Source of the DNA: Geobacter sp.
GTDB taxonomy: Bacteria > Desulfobacterota > Desulfuromonadia > Geobacterales > Pseudopelobacteraceae
Assembly: GCA_003574895.1 (NCBI GenBank)
Contig: PJFB01000009.1
Location: 62,001-126,000, forward strand
Direction: 5' to 3'
Length of the DNA: 64,000 bases
Shown: positions 1-9,184 of the stretch, in pieces
Numbering within the stretch: position 1 is the stretch's first letter
Layout of the letters: the number at the start of each line of letters is the position of its first letter
Translations under genes and position numbers: made by a program
Notes under the pieces: model-generated
Databases searched by the model: none
What the model was told of the DNA's origin: nothing
The model's input: only the letters and a program-made list of their open reading frames with translations

Positions 1-892
1 CATCCATGCCCACGAGATGCCTGGCGGATGCGGCACATCCCCCTATTGCGCAACCTGCGGAGCAGTTATTGCCATCGTGGCAGCACTGACCAGCAACCAG
101 TCGCAGGAGAGGACCTGCTCACTGACGGTAGAGAAGGGCGGCAAGGAGGTGGATCTCTTTTTCGAGGTTCGCTGTTGTCCTTTGGAGATTGAGGAAAAGA
201 AATATGTCCTGATGTTTCTCAATGATGTCAGCACACAGCAACAACGGGCCAACCTGGAAAAAACCTTTTTCCACGACATCAGTAACCTGATGACCGCCCT
301 GCTTGTCAAGGGCGATTTATTTCAACGCAAAGGCACCTGGGATGCCAAGCGCTTCTCCGAGATACAGAAGCTCATTCTGCGGACCGTTCAAGAATTATCC
401 ATGCAACAGACCCTTGCCAATTCAATATCCCATGTTTATCAGCCGTGCTATTGCACTGTTTCCGTGAACGCACTTCTGGATGACCTGAAGGAAACCTTTG
501 ATGTTCACCCTGTGCGCTTGGCAAAAAAACTCACCATTGCAAAAGATGCAGAATCGACGAGCTTACGGACCGATCCTGCCATTGTAGAACGCATCCTCGT
601 CAACATGGTCACGAACGCTCTCGAAGCAACCGAACCGGGGGGAGAGATCAGGGTGTTTACCACGGAGGAGGGCAACAGTATCTCATTCTGCGTCTGGAAC
701 CGGAAACCGATTCCGGCAGAGCATGCCATCAGGATTTTCAAGCGGAATTTTACCACCAAGGAGGGGGTTGGACACGGCCTTGGTACCTATTCGATGAAGT
801 TCTTCGGGGAAAAAGTTTTGGGCGGTAAGGTCGATTTTACAACATCGGAAGAAGGAGGGACGCTTTTTCGATTAACTTTGATGCTGCTATAG
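1..892 (+). CDS. Sensor histidine kinase, 3' part (5' end outside window)
   Basis: The frame is open to the left edge, so the first ATG at 17 is probably internal and the protein starts upstream. A PAS-like segment is followed by a phosphoacceptor-type helix with FFHDISN (about 85 residues after the ATG at 17), an N-box like VNMVTNALEAT and a glycine-rich GHGLGTYSMK segment, typical of HisKA plus HATPase_c domains. The usual DxGxG box is replaced by a VWNRKPIP segment, so nucleotide binding may differ or this may be a divergent subfamily. No transmembrane helix lies in the visible part. Signal and partner regulator are unknown. The next gene is on the other strand. Confidence 0.8.
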   Translation, partial: IHAHEMPGGCGTSPYCATCGAVIAIVAALTSNQSQERTCSLTVEKGGKEVDLFFEVRCCPLEIEEKKYVLMFLNDVSTQQQRANLEKTFFHDISNLMTALLVKGDLFQRKGTWDAKRFSEIQKLILRTVQELSMQQTLANSISHVYQPCYCTVSVNALLDDLKETFDVHPVRLAKKLTIAKDAESTSLRTDPAIVERILVNMVTNALEATEPGGEIRVFTTEEGNSISFCVWNRKPIPAEHAIRIFKRNFTTKEGVGHGLGTYSMKFFGEKVLGGKVDFTTSEEGGTLFRLTLMLL

Positions 893-1037
893 CACTTTCA
901 ACCAAGAGCAGCCTCTGGGAGCAGCCTTTTAATGGGTGACCCCATTGGTCCATTGGTTTCCCCGGGTAATAAATTTTTGGTCGATATTAAAGGTGAATCC
1001 GGCAGGAATCTTTATTTTCAGGTCAAAAATTAAAGGT

Positions 1038-1916
1038 TCAATCGCGCCGCACCCGGTACTTCTTTACCAGTTCCACGGGATGATAGGAGAGCTTGGCGGT
1101 GCGCAGGCCCGGTTCGCCCAGGTCCTGTTCGCGGTTGAGATACCGGCAGTCCGTGAACAGACGGGCCGCAAACTCCCGGTTCACCAGTTGGGGCAGCCCC
1201 TCCATGAAGGGGTCGGCCTTTTCGAAATGGCAGACTGCTGTTTCGCTGTTGAGCCGTTCCCCCAGAGCAAAAGCCCTGACCTCGCCCTCCACCAGTATGA
1301 CGATCCCCTCCAACCCCAATGCCTCGGCCGTGGTCAGCGCCTCTGCCGTTGCCTCCAGTTCCAGGTCCAGGGAAACATTTTCCTCGCGCTCCGCCATTTT
1401 GTACCAGGTGTTCAGCAGCGTCAGGCAACCGCAGCGGTGTTTGGCAGCATAGAGATCAATTTCGTGGTTGTGGCGGCTGGTAAAATAGTTGATCCGGTTT
1501 TTTTTCTTGTGAAAGCGGTTGCCGGGCAGGGTGGCCAGTTCTTCCCGCAGGTATAAATAGTCAAACGAATCCCGTTCCTCGCTCACCGCAAGCCCGCTTC
1601 CGGTCAGGTATTGTGCCGTGAATGCTTCATCCGAGCCGTAAAGTTCCCATTCGTCGGCAAACAGCGCAGCCAATGCTCCGGCCACATCCCCACCCATGGG
1701 GGGCAGGATATAGGGCCTGCCATCATAGCCATTGCCCAGCACCACCAGAGAGTCGTACACCCTGGTCAGTCGATAGTCGTGGGCGCGCCGAAACAGGAAC
1801 AGCCCCGCAAAGGTCAGTTCGGACACCCTGGGCTGGAGCTGTTTTAAGAGTTGGTCCAGCAGCGATTTGTCGGCCATGTCGAGCGGGCGTGCTGCCGGGT
1901 AGTGCGGAATTTCCAT
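1038..1916 (-). CDS. DUF2156-family protein
   Basis: This 292-residue cytosolic-looking protein resembles the DUF2156 family, which shares a GNAT-like fold with the C-terminal domain of phosphatidylglycerol lysyltransferases. Supporting segments are NRFHKKKNRINYF near the middle and the later LEGIVILVEGEVRAFALGE and FEKADPFMEGLPQLVNREFA stretches. There are no membrane helices, unlike full MprF proteins. A GGAG sequence precedes the ATG at 1916. It is divergent from the aminotransferase gene with about 80 bp between them. The substrate is unknown; an acyl or aminoacyl transferase role is only a family-based guess. Confidence 0.7.
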   Translation of the reverse strand: MEIPHYPAARPLDMADKSLLDQLLKQLQPRVSELTFAGLFLFRRAHDYRLTRVYDSLVVLGNGYDGRPYILPPMGGDVAGALAALFADEWELYGSDEAFTAQYLTGSGLAVSEERDSFDYLYLREELATLPGNRFHKKKNRINYFTSRHNHEIDLYAAKHRCGCLTLLNTWYKMAEREENVSLDLELEATAEALTTAEALGLEGIVILVEGEVRAFALGERLNSETAVCHFEKADPFMEGLPQLVNREFAARLFTDCRYLNREQDLGEPGLRTAKLSYHPVELVKKYRVRRD

Positions 1917-1995
1917 TGAGTTCTCCGAAATTCGTTTGTATTATCCAACCGATTACGACTCTTTCTAATTATTATCATACACGGAGGGAACAGTT

Positions 1996-3189
1996 ATGGC
2001 CATTGCCATGAAGATCGCCGCCCAGATTTCCAAGTCATCCTGGATTCGCCGGATGTTCGAGGAAGGTGAGCGACTGCGCCAGGAGTTCGGAGCCGAAAGC
2101 GTTTATGACTTCACCCTGGGGAATCCGGATGTGGAGCCGCCCGAGGCCTTCCAGCGGGAGTTCCTAGCCCTGGCGCAGCATCCGCTCCCCGGTATGCACC
2201 GGTACATGAACAACGCCGGGTATGGCGAGACCCGTGCCGCTGTGGCGGAAAAGCTTGCCGGTCAATCGGGATTGGACGTCACGGCCGACCATGTGGTCAT
2301 GACCTGCGGGGCCGGCGGCGCACTCAATGTGGTGCTCAAGACTATCCTGAACCCCGGTGAGGAGGTCATCATCCTGGCCCCCTATTTCGTGGAATACAAA
2401 TTCTACATCGATAATCACGGGGGCGTGCCGGTGGAGGTCTGGACCGATCACGCGAGCTTCCAGTTGGATATCGACGCCATTGAAAAGGCACTGACACCCA
2501 AGACACGGGCCATCATCATCTGCTCCCCCAATAATCCCACTGGCGTAATTTACCCCGAGGAGAGTCTGCGGAAGCTTGGAGAAGTAGTCAAAAGAGTCCA
2601 CAAACATAACGGCCACCTGGTATATGTCATCTCCGACGAGCCCTACGCCAGGATTGCCTACGATGGCAAACATGTTCCCAATATCTTCCCGCTGATCGAA
2701 AGTTCGATCATTGTTACATCCCACAGCAAGGACCTGGCCCTGCCGGGGGAACGGATCGGCTACCTGGCGGCCAATCCCCGCATGGACACGGTTATGCAGT
2801 TCATGGAAGGGGCGGTCTTCAGTAACCGGGTGCTTGGTTTCGTCAATGCGCCGGCGCTCATGCAGCGGCTGGTGGCCAAGCTGCAGGACGAGTCGGTGGA
2901 TATTGCCGACTACCAGGCCAAGCGTGACTTGCTGGTGAATGAATTGACCGCCATGGGCTTCGAGATGGTAAAGCCTGACGGCGCCTTCTACCTCTTTCCC
3001 AAGTCGCCGCTGGCCGATGACGTAGTCTTTGTCAAGCTGGCCCAGAAACACCATATCCTGCTGGTACCCGGGGCAGGTTTCGGCGCGCCGGGCTTTTTTC
3101 GTATCGCCTACTGCGTGGATATGAAGGTCATCGAACGGAGCCTGCCGGCTTGGAGTGCTTTAGCCAAAGAGGCGGGGTTGAAGGGGTAG
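1996..3189 (+). CDS. PLP-dependent aminotransferase, class I/II
   Basis: This 397-residue fold-type I aminotransferase shows the expected landmarks: the SPNNPTG segment, SDEPYARIAYDG near the cofactor ring, the Schiff-base lysine K245 in SHSKDLALPGERIGY, and R369 in FFRIAYC for the substrate carboxylate. It belongs to the aspartate/aromatic aminotransferase group, but the amino donor cannot be fixed from sequence. A GGAGG sequence precedes the ATG at 1996; a second in-frame ATG at 2008 is possible. It has no obvious operon partner. Confidence 0.85.
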   Translation: MAIAMKIAAQISKSSWIRRMFEEGERLRQEFGAESVYDFTLGNPDVEPPEAFQREFLALAQHPLPGMHRYMNNAGYGETRAAVAEKLAGQSGLDVTADHVVMTCGAGGALNVVLKTILNPGEEVIILAPYFVEYKFYIDNHGGVPVEVWTDHASFQLDIDAIEKALTPKTRAIIICSPNNPTGVIYPEESLRKLGEVVKRVHKHNGHLVYVISDEPYARIAYDGKHVPNIFPLIESSIIVTSHSKDLALPGERIGYLAANPRMDTVMQFMEGAVFSNRVLGFVNAPALMQRLVAKLQDESVDIADYQAKRDLLVNELTAMGFEMVKPDGAFYLFPKSPLADDVVFVKLAQKHHILLVPGAGFGAPGFFRIAYCVDMKVIERSLPAWSALAKEAGLKG

Positions 3190-3195
3190 GAAGGT

Positions 3196-3735
3196 TCAGT
3201 CTGGGATATTTTTGTCCTGCTCGTTCGCTTGCTTTTCCAGGAACTTTACATAATCGATGTTGCGGACAACGAAGATCAGGTTGAAGCGGCTTTCGTAGAG
3301 CAGGAGTGCCGAGGCGGCAAAGAGGAACAGGCCGCCGGTGAGGGCGATCAGGGTTGGAATCCAGCCCTGATCTGGGTTGCCGTAGGCTACGTTGACAGCT
3401 ATGCCCAGGCTGGCGGCAACAAAGAGCGCAGTAGCAGTGTACAGGGCGGCCATTGATTTCTGAATCAGTGCCGCCCTTTTCTTGGCGCATCTGATTTGCT
3501 CCGAGATGAACGCCATCCGTTCCTCAGGGAAGTCCAGCTTACCGGCCAAAATGGATTCGATCTCGCCCTTCATCACGTTGACCCGGTCGAAGATGCGCCC
3601 CAGTCGGGATGAGGTGGAGAAGATAAGGGTGCCGCAGGCCGAGATGAGCACCGCCGGGGTGATCATGGAGGTCAGGATGCGGGAGCTGGAGAGGGCCTCC
3701 AGGATCTCTTTTTCGTGCAGGGGCATTAATGTCAC
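3196..3735 (-). CDS. DUF2721-family membrane protein
   Basis: This 179-residue protein has one hydrophobic segment near residues 24-43 and a pair near 95-115 and 125-148, with a charged helical region between them. The layout and the start motif SSRILTSMITPAVLISACGTL match the DUF2721 family of small inner-membrane proteins. Its function is unknown. It is convergent with the aminotransferase gene, the two stop codons being only a few bases apart. The start is probably the ATG at 3735 or 3726. Confidence 0.7.
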   Translation of the reverse strand: MTLMPLHEKEILEALSSSRILTSMITPAVLISACGTLIFSTSSRLGRIFDRVNVMKGEIESILAGKLDFPEERMAFISEQIRCAKKRAALIQKSMAALYTATALFVAASLGIAVNVAYGNPDQGWIPTLIALTGGLFLFAASALLLYESRFNLIFVVRNIDYVKFLEKQANEQDKNIPD

Positions 3736-3740
3736 CGATT

Positions 3741-3840
3741 AATCACGAAGGACACGAAGGAAAGATTACAAATCAATTTGGGCCAGGATGAAAGGAATCC
3801 TTGTAAGAAATGCTTTTAGTCTTCGTGCCCTTCGTGGTTT
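3741..3840. repeat. CACGAAG-type inverted repeat element
   Basis: Two arms of about 20 bp face each other across about 60 bp: a CACGAAGGACACGAAG arm starting at 3744 and its near-perfect reverse complement ending at about 3837. The element fills the gap between the DUF2721 and aguB genes. Arms of this type (CACGAAGGGCACGAAG) are, to my knowledge, a dispersed intergenic repeat in Geobacter relatives. It could fold as a cruciform or RNA hairpin. No ORF lies inside. Confidence 0.7.
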
Positions 3841-3855
3841 CAAAGTTTTGTTGTC

Positions 3856-4740
3856 TTAATCCCGGTATCTTTTCAGCAGATCCCCATAGGCATCGATACG
3901 TCGATCCCTAAGGAACGGCCAGATGCGCCTGACTGTTTCGCTCCTCTTCATATCGATATCCACCAGCAGGATCTCTTCCCTGTCCTGCGACGCCTCGGCC
4001 AGGACCTCGCCCTGTGGCCCGGTCGCGAAGCTGCTCCCCCAGAATCTGATCCCTGTTTCAAGATTTTGGCTTGACGGCTCGAAGCCGACCCGGTTGACCG
4101 CCAGGAGCGGCAGGCCGTTGGCAATGGCATGGCCCCGTTGTACCGTGATCCAGGCATCCCTTTGGCGATTTTGTTCTTCTGCGGTATCGGCCGGGTCCCA
4201 ACCGATGGCGGTTGGGTAGATCAGCAGGTCCGCGCCGGCCAGGGCCATTAACCGGGCAGCTTCGGGATACCACTGGTCCCAGCAGACCAAAACCCCCAGC
4301 GTTCCCAGAGAGGTTTTGATCGGATTGAAGCCCAGGTCGCCCGGCGTGAAGTAGAATTTTTCGTAGAACCCCGGATCGTCCGGGATGTGCATCTTGCGGT
4401 AGGTGCCGGCAATGGTGCCGTCTTTTTCAAACACCACGGCGGTGTTGTGGTACAGGCCCGGTGCACGGCGTTCGAAGAGCGAACTGACGATCACAACACC
4501 CAATTCGCGTGCCAGTTTCCCCAAAGCCTCGCACGATGGTCCCGGGACCGGTTCGGCCAGATCGAATAGGGCAGGGTCTTCTGTCTGGCAGAAATATGGT
4601 CCCTTGTGCAATTCCTGCAGTACGACCAGCATCGCACCGGAAGCGGCTGCGCGGGTAATCATGTCGACCGATTTTTCCAGAGTGGCAGTGCTGTCACAGG
4701 AGCATGTCTGCTGGATCAGTGCGGCCTTGACGCTCTTCAT
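3856..4740 (-). CDS. aguB: N-carbamoylputrescine amidase
   Basis: This 294-residue nitrilase-superfamily enzyme hydrolyses N-carbamoylputrescine to putrescine, CO2 and ammonia, the last step of the agmatine route. The catalytic triad is visible as E43 (VVLQELHKGPYF), K116 (YRKMHIPDDPGF) and C153 (LVCWDQWYPEAARL). The start is taken at 4740, beginning MKSVKAALIQQ, because its ATG overlaps the stop codon of aguA as ATGA; a longer open frame upstream reads into aguA. The adjacent agmatine deiminase supports the assignment over other nitrilases. Confidence 0.93.
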   Translation of the reverse strand: MKSVKAALIQQTCSCDSTATLEKSVDMITRAAASGAMLVVLQELHKGPYFCQTEDPALFDLAEPVPGPSCEALGKLARELGVVIVSSLFERRAPGLYHNTAVVFEKDGTIAGTYRKMHIPDDPGFYEKFYFTPGDLGFNPIKTSLGTLGVLVCWDQWYPEAARLMALAGADLLIYPTAIGWDPADTAEEQNRQRDAWITVQRGHAIANGLPLLAVNRVGFEPSSQNLETGIRFWGSSFATGPQGEVLAEASQDREEILLVDIDMKRSETVRRIWPFLRDRRIDAYGDLLKRYRD

Positions 4741-5762
4741 GCCAGCACCCCTTCGGGAAGTTGCATGGTTACGCAGTGCAGCGAACCATGCTGTTCGAGG
4801 AGCGGCAAACAATCGATGCCGATGACCTGGCGGCCTGGGAAAGCCTGCCCGATCCGTTCCATGGCCAGCTGATCTTTGTCGTTATCACGGTAGGTGGGGA
4901 CCAGAACAGCGCCGTTGATTGCCAGAAAGTTGGCGTAGGTGGCCGGCAGTCGGTGGGCCGCCTCATCGAAATGGGCCTTGGGCCAAGGGAGGGGGATCAG
5001 TCGGTAAGGGGAACCATCCGGTGCACGGAAGGCCTCCAATTCCTGTTCCATCAGTTTCAGCTCCTGGTAATGCTCATCTCTCTGGTCGTCGCAGGCTGTG
5101 TAAATAATGACATTGTTCGGGCAGATGCGTGCCAGGGTGTCCACGTGGGAATCCGTATCGTCGCCGGCCAGATAGCCGTGGTTGAGCCACAAAACGCGGC
5201 GCGCTCCCAACAGGGAAGCCATGGCCTGCTCGATCTCGCTCTTGTCCAACTGGGGGTTACGGTTTGGGGAGAGCATGCATTCGGTCGTGGTCAGGATGGT
5301 TCCGAGGCCGTCGCTCTCGATGCTGCCTCCCTCCATGATCAGGCCGATGGTCTTGAGGTTCGGTTTTAAAGCACCCTGCTCCTTGAGGCGTTTGGTGATC
5401 AGATTGTCGTGATTGGCCGGAAATTTGAGGCCCCAGCCGTTGAAGCCGAAGTCCAGCAGGACAGGCTTATCACTGAACATCACCGTGATGGGGCCGAAGT
5501 CCCGCGCCCAGGAATCATTGTTCGGCATCTCGAAAATGGTGACCCTGCTCATGTCAACGCCAGCTGCCGCAAGGAAATCTCCAGCTTCGGCGGCAAAAGG
5601 GGCTGTCAGCAGGACGCGTTCGAAGCGGGCAATCTGGAGGATGATTTCGGCAAAGACCGGGCGGACGTCGTCCAGCATATAGCCCCAGTCGGTTCCTTCG
5701 TGCGGCCAAGCCAGCAGAACGGCGTCCTGTGCTTCCCATTCCGCGGGTAATCTGATATTCAT
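4737..5762 (-). CDS. aguA: Agmatine deiminase
   Basis: This 341-residue member of the peptidyl-arginine-deiminase-like family converts agmatine to N-carbamoylputrescine and ammonia. Family segments seen are WPHEGTDWG near the N terminus, NDSWARDFGPI, GGSIESDG, GDDTDSHVDTLARI and the nucleophile C330 in GSLHCVTMQ close to the C terminus. It is the first gene of a two-gene operon, with an ATGA overlap onto aguB. The promoter must lie in the region shared with the divergent ispE gene. Together the pair gives a putrescine route from arginine-derived agmatine. Confidence 0.93.
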   Translation of the reverse strand: MNIRLPAEWEAQDAVLLAWPHEGTDWGYMLDDVRPVFAEIILQIARFERVLLTAPFAAEAGDFLAAAGVDMSRVTIFEMPNNDSWARDFGPITVMFSDKPVLLDFGFNGWGLKFPANHDNLITKRLKEQGALKPNLKTIGLIMEGGSIESDGLGTILTTTECMLSPNRNPQLDKSEIEQAMASLLGARRVLWLNHGYLAGDDTDSHVDTLARICPNNVIIYTACDDQRDEHYQELKLMEQELEAFRAPDGSPYRLIPLPWPKAHFDEAAHRLPATYANFLAINGAVLVPTYRDNDKDQLAMERIGQAFPGRQVIGIDCLPLLEQHGSLHCVTMQLPEGVLA

Positions 5763-5940
5763 ATGTTACCTCGATTAGTTGTGTTGAAATTCCAAAATAA
5801 TAACTATACAGTCACTCGCCAGGTGGTGCAATAGCAATTGTCCAGCCTTGTCGAGCAGTTTTGACTTGATTTATCACCCAGCATGTTTTAGAAAACAGTG
5901 CCTCTATACCTGGTTTAAGCCAACTCTCGATGGAGCCCCA

Positions 5941-6783
5941 GTGAAAAGCCTGACATTAAAAGCCCCAGCCAAGGTCAACTATGTCCTGGATGTCATTCGT
6001 CGGCGCCCGGACGGCTATCATGATCTGCGCATGGTCATGCAGCGCGTCAACCTGTGTGACGAGATCACGATCTCTCTGACCGATACGCCGGACATTACGG
6101 TTACCTGTGGCAAAAATGGCGTGCCTGACGGTCCCGGCAACATAGCCTGGAAGGCGGCCCGCATTTTGCTCGATATGGCGGGTACCGGTCAGGGGGCCGA
6201 AATCACCATTGCCAAGAACATCCCCGTGGCCGCGGGATTGGGGGGGGGCAGCAGTGATGCCGCATCTGTCCTGATGGGGATGAATGAACTGCTTGGGCTT
6301 GGCATGTCAGACCAGCGGCTCATGGAAATCGGGGTGAAATTGGGTGCTGATGTGCCGTTTTTTGTTTTCAAAAAGACCGCCCTGGCTGAAGGAATAGGTG
6401 AACAACTGAGCGCCATGCCGGATATGCCGACGACCTGGGTGTTGCTGGTGAATCCGGGGGTGCATGTCTCCACGGGCTGGGTATACCGAAATTTGCAGTT
6501 GACAAATAGGGACGAGCTGGCTAAACTTCCCTATTTTTACGGCACAATTGAGGATATTTGCTCCATTCTCTCTAACGACCTCGAATCAGTGACCATCCCA
6601 GCATTTCCGGTTATTGCCGAAATCAAGGCAACCATGATGCGCTCAGGCGCTCTGGGGGCCATGATGTCAGGTAGCGGTCCAACGGTTTTCGGTCTTTTTC
6701 CGGATCGTTCCACCGCCGAACAGGCACGCGAAGAGCTGGTCAAAGGCACGTGCTGGTTTGCTGTCGTGGTCGAGACGATATGA
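5941..6783 (+). CDS. ispE: 4-diphosphocytidyl-2-C-methyl-D-erythritol kinase
   Basis: This GHMP kinase of the MEP isoprenoid pathway phosphorylates CDP-methylerythritol at the 2-hydroxyl. The N terminus [12 protein letters not shown], the ATP loop [15 protein letters not shown] and the C-terminal [17 protein letters not shown] motif are all present. The reading frame is open from 5848, but I prefer the GTG at 5941, preceded by GGAG, because it gives the usual IspE N terminus and a 280-residue length. The next feature downstream is tRNA-Gln. Confidence 0.93.
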   Translation: MKSLTLKAPAKVNYVLDVIRRRPDGYHDLRMVMQRVNLCDEITISLTDTPDITVTCGKNGVPDGPGNIAWKAARILLDMAGTGQGAEITIAKNIPVAAGLGGGSSDAASVLMGMNELLGLGMSDQRLMEIGVKLGADVPFFVFKKTALAEGIGEQLSAMPDMPTTWVLLVNPGVHVSTGWVYRNLQLTNRDELAKLPYFYGTIEDICSILSNDLESVTIPAFPVIAEIKATMMRSGALGAMMSGSGPTVFGLFPDRSTAEQAREELVKGTCWFAVVVETI

Positions 6784-6858
6784 GTCGGATTTTTGTTTCG
6801 AAAGTTTTTTGTTCAATTAGTGTATTGCTTTTAATTCGTTAGAAATTTGCTATTATAT

Positions 6859-6933
6859 TGGGGCGTCGCCAAGCGGTAAGGCACCGGATTTTGATTCCGG
6901 CATTCCCAGGTTCGATCCCTGGCGCCCCAGCCA
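6859..6933 (+). tRNA. tRNA-Gln(TTG)
   Basis: This 75-nt cloverleaf has acceptor stem TGGGGCG/CGCCCCA, discriminator G and an encoded CCA. The anticodon stem CCGGA/TCCGG holds the loop TTTTGAT, giving anticodon TTG. The T-arm GGTTCGATCC is standard. It ends 38 bp before the prs start, so both may share a transcript. Confidence 0.96.
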
Positions 6934-6971
6934 CTTTAAATTGCCCTACGCTGAAAGGTGAATTGAATATT

Positions 6972-7916
6972 ATGCGCGACAAGATCAGGATTTTTTCCGG
7001 CAATTCCAATCCGCAACTCGCCCAGAAAATCTGCGATTGTCTCAGCATTCCCCTGGGAACCGCCAGGGTGCGAACCTTCTCCGACGGCGAGGTCATGATA
7101 GAGATCGGAGAGAATGTCCGTGGACGTGATGTCTATGTCATTCAATCCACCTGTGCCCCTACCAATAACAATTTGATGGAGCTGCTGGTTATGACTGACG
7201 CGCTCAAGCGTGCCTCAGCCGCGACCATAACAGCCGTGATCCCGTACTACGGTTATGCCCGCCAGGATCGCAAGGCGGCCCCGCGCACACCCATCACCGC
7301 CAAGCTGGTGGCCGACCTGATTACAACTGCCGGCGTGAACCGGGTCGTAACAGTTGATCTGCATGCCGGACAGATCCAGGGCTTTTTCAATATTCCGGTG
7401 GATAACCTCTATGCGGCACCGGTTATTCTCGATTACCTGAAAAAGCGCTTTGTCGGCGAGCAGATCGTCATGGTCTCCCCGGATGCCGGCGGCACCGAGC
7501 GGGCCAGGGCATTCGCCAAGCGTCTGGGGTGTACCCTGGCTGTTATAGATAAGCGCCGTACCGGTCCCAATGTGGCCGAGGTAATGCATCTCATCGGTGA
7601 TGTCCGTGACAAGGTAGCCATCATTTTGGATGACATGATCGATACAGCCGGTACCCTGACCCAGGCAGCCAAGGCGCTCAAGGAAAACGGTGCCAGTTCT
7701 ATCTTTGCTTGCGCTACCCACGGTGTCCTTTCCGGTCCGGCCATCGAGCGCATCAATAATTCCGACATCGAAGAGGTTGTCCTGACCGATACTATCCCCT
7801 TGGGAGACAAGGGGCAGGCCACGACAAAAATCAAGATGCTGTCTGTTGCGGAACTACTGGCCGAAGCCATCCGGCGTATCCACGAGGATGAGTCGGTCAG
7901 TTCGCTGTTTGTGTAA
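6972..7916 (+). CDS. prs: Ribose-phosphate pyrophosphokinase
   Basis: This 314-residue enzyme makes PRPP from ribose 5-phosphate and ATP for nucleotide, histidine and tryptophan synthesis. It shows the N-terminal [13 protein letters not shown], the flexible-loop region [19 protein letters not shown] and the PRPP-binding signature [13 protein letters not shown]. The ATG at 6972 is chosen because translation from upstream would run through the tRNA. It is followed by rplY and pth on the same strand, an arrangement common in bacteria. Confidence 0.96.
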   Translation: MRDKIRIFSGNSNPQLAQKICDCLSIPLGTARVRTFSDGEVMIEIGENVRGRDVYVIQSTCAPTNNNLMELLVMTDALKRASAATITAVIPYYGYARQDRKAAPRTPITAKLVADLITTAGVNRVVTVDLHAGQIQGFFNIPVDNLYAAPVILDYLKKRFVGEQIVMVSPDAGGTERARAFAKRLGCTLAVIDKRRTGPNVAEVMHLIGDVRDKVAIILDDMIDTAGTLTQAAKALKENGASSIFACATHGVLSGPAIERINNSDIEEVVLTDTIPLGDKGQATTKIKMLSVAELLAEAIRRIHEDESVSSLFV

Positions 7917-7990
7917 TAACTGACATAATGAGTTTTTAAATTGGAGCGTACAGGGTGGGCATTGCCCGCCACTACAAGTGGAGGAACAGT

Positions 7991-8581
7991 ATGCAACAGA
8001 AACAGATGAACGTCGAACTGAGATCTAAGACCGGCAAGGGTATCAGCCGCCAATTAAGACGCGAGGAGATGGTTCCGGGCGTGGTGTATGGCAAGGGGAT
8101 GGATCCGGTGGCGGTGAGTATCAAATACCGGGATCTTATGGCTGCCATGGCTGGTGACGGCGGTCAAAACAACCTGATAACCCTGGTTGGCGGCGGCAGT
8201 CTTGATCAGTCCATGGCGATCATTGCGGATTTGCAGCGTGACGTGCTGAAAGGTACCTACAAGCATGTCGATCTCCACCGCATCAACATGAATGAAAAAT
8301 TGCGCATTACCGTGCCGGTAATCCTCAAGGGAACCGCTGTTGGTGTCAAGGAAGGCGGCCTGCTTGATTTGGCCCACCACGAACTTCATGTGGAATGTTT
8401 GCCGGGGAAAATTCCAGACCACCTGGAAATCGACATCACCGAGCTCAAGATTGCCCATTCCATACATGTAAATGAAATTGTATTGCCTGAGGGAGTCAAG
8501 ATTCTGGATAACCCCAAAACTCCGGTGGTCAGTGTACTTGGCAGGGCCAAGGAAGAAGCTGATGCCGTCGAGACGGCCTAG
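7991..8581 (+). CDS. rplY: Ribosomal protein bL25, long (Ctc/TL5) form
   Basis: This 196-residue protein binds 5S rRNA in the large subunit. The N-terminal L25 domain reads [28 protein letters not shown]; the extra C-terminal beta domain makes it the long Ctc form rather than the 94-residue E. coli type. The ATG at 7991 has a strong GGAGG sequence; the frame is open from 7955 without a ribosome binding site. It sits between prs and pth, the conserved order. Confidence 0.94.
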   Translation: MQQKQMNVELRSKTGKGISRQLRREEMVPGVVYGKGMDPVAVSIKYRDLMAAMAGDGGQNNLITLVGGGSLDQSMAIIADLQRDVLKGTYKHVDLHRINMNEKLRITVPVILKGTAVGVKEGGLLDLAHHELHVECLPGKIPDHLEIDITELKIAHSIHVNEIVLPEGVKILDNPKTPVVSVLGRAKEEADAVETA

Positions 8582-8599
8582 GCCCAATCTCATCTTTTA

Positions 8600-9181
8600 A
8601 TGGATACGTTTGTCATAGCGGGGCTGGGTAATCCTGGCCCCAAATATCAATGGACCCGCCACAACGCGGGTTTCCTTTTTTTGGATCGCCTGGCGCACCT
8701 GGAGAACGTCTCCGTAACCCGCAACTCCTTTTCCGCTCAGACCGGTGAATGGAATCACAACGGTAAGCGCCTGATACTCATTAAGCCGCAGACCTTCATG
8801 AATCTCTCGGGCAAGTCTATCATGCAGGCACTCCAGTTCTACAAGCTCCCCATCTCTCAACTGATTATCGTGCATGATGAATTGGATCTCCCCTTTGGGA
8901 CTGTACGGCTTAAACAAGGGGGAGGACATGGCGGTCACAATGGTCTGCGCTCGATCATGGAGCAGTTGGGCAAGGGCGAATTCACGCGTCTGCGCATCGG
9001 AATAGGCCGGCCGGCCCATGGTGACACTGTAAACTACGTATTGGGCAACATACCTCCGGACCAGATGGAGCACCTGTCCCGAATTCTAGACGGTGGTCTG
9101 GACATGTTGGAAATGTTGCTGGATGAAGGTCTCCCCAAGGCCATGAGCCTGTTCAATAATCGAAATTTCCTGGAAGGATAA
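8600..9181 (+). CDS. pth: Peptidyl-tRNA hydrolase
   Basis: This 193-residue enzyme releases tRNA from prematurely dropped peptidyl-tRNAs. The family start GLGNPGPKYQWTRHNAGF with catalytic H21, the KPQTFMNLSG motif and D93 in VHDELDLPFG are present, as is GGHGGHNGLRSI. Only 18 bp separate it from rplY, and ychF follows after 3 bp, so the three are almost certainly co-transcribed. Length is typical. Confidence 0.96.
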   Translation: MDTFVIAGLGNPGPKYQWTRHNAGFLFLDRLAHLENVSVTRNSFSAQTGEWNHNGKRLILIKPQTFMNLSGKSIMQALQFYKLPISQLIIVHDELDLPFGTVRLKQGGGHGGHNGLRSIMEQLGKGEFTRLRIGIGRPAHGDTVNYVLGNIPPDQMEHLSRILDGGLDMLEMLLDEGLPKAMSLFNNRNFLEG

Positions 9182-9184
9182 ATC

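Noticed and set aside
936-1556. Rightward frame over the DUF2156 gene
   Set aside because: It is antisense to a coherent protein and its translation is low-complexity without motifs.
6859-6933. tRNA-Gln as an integration site for a mobile element
   Set aside because: No integrase gene and no repeated tRNA 3' end were seen nearby.
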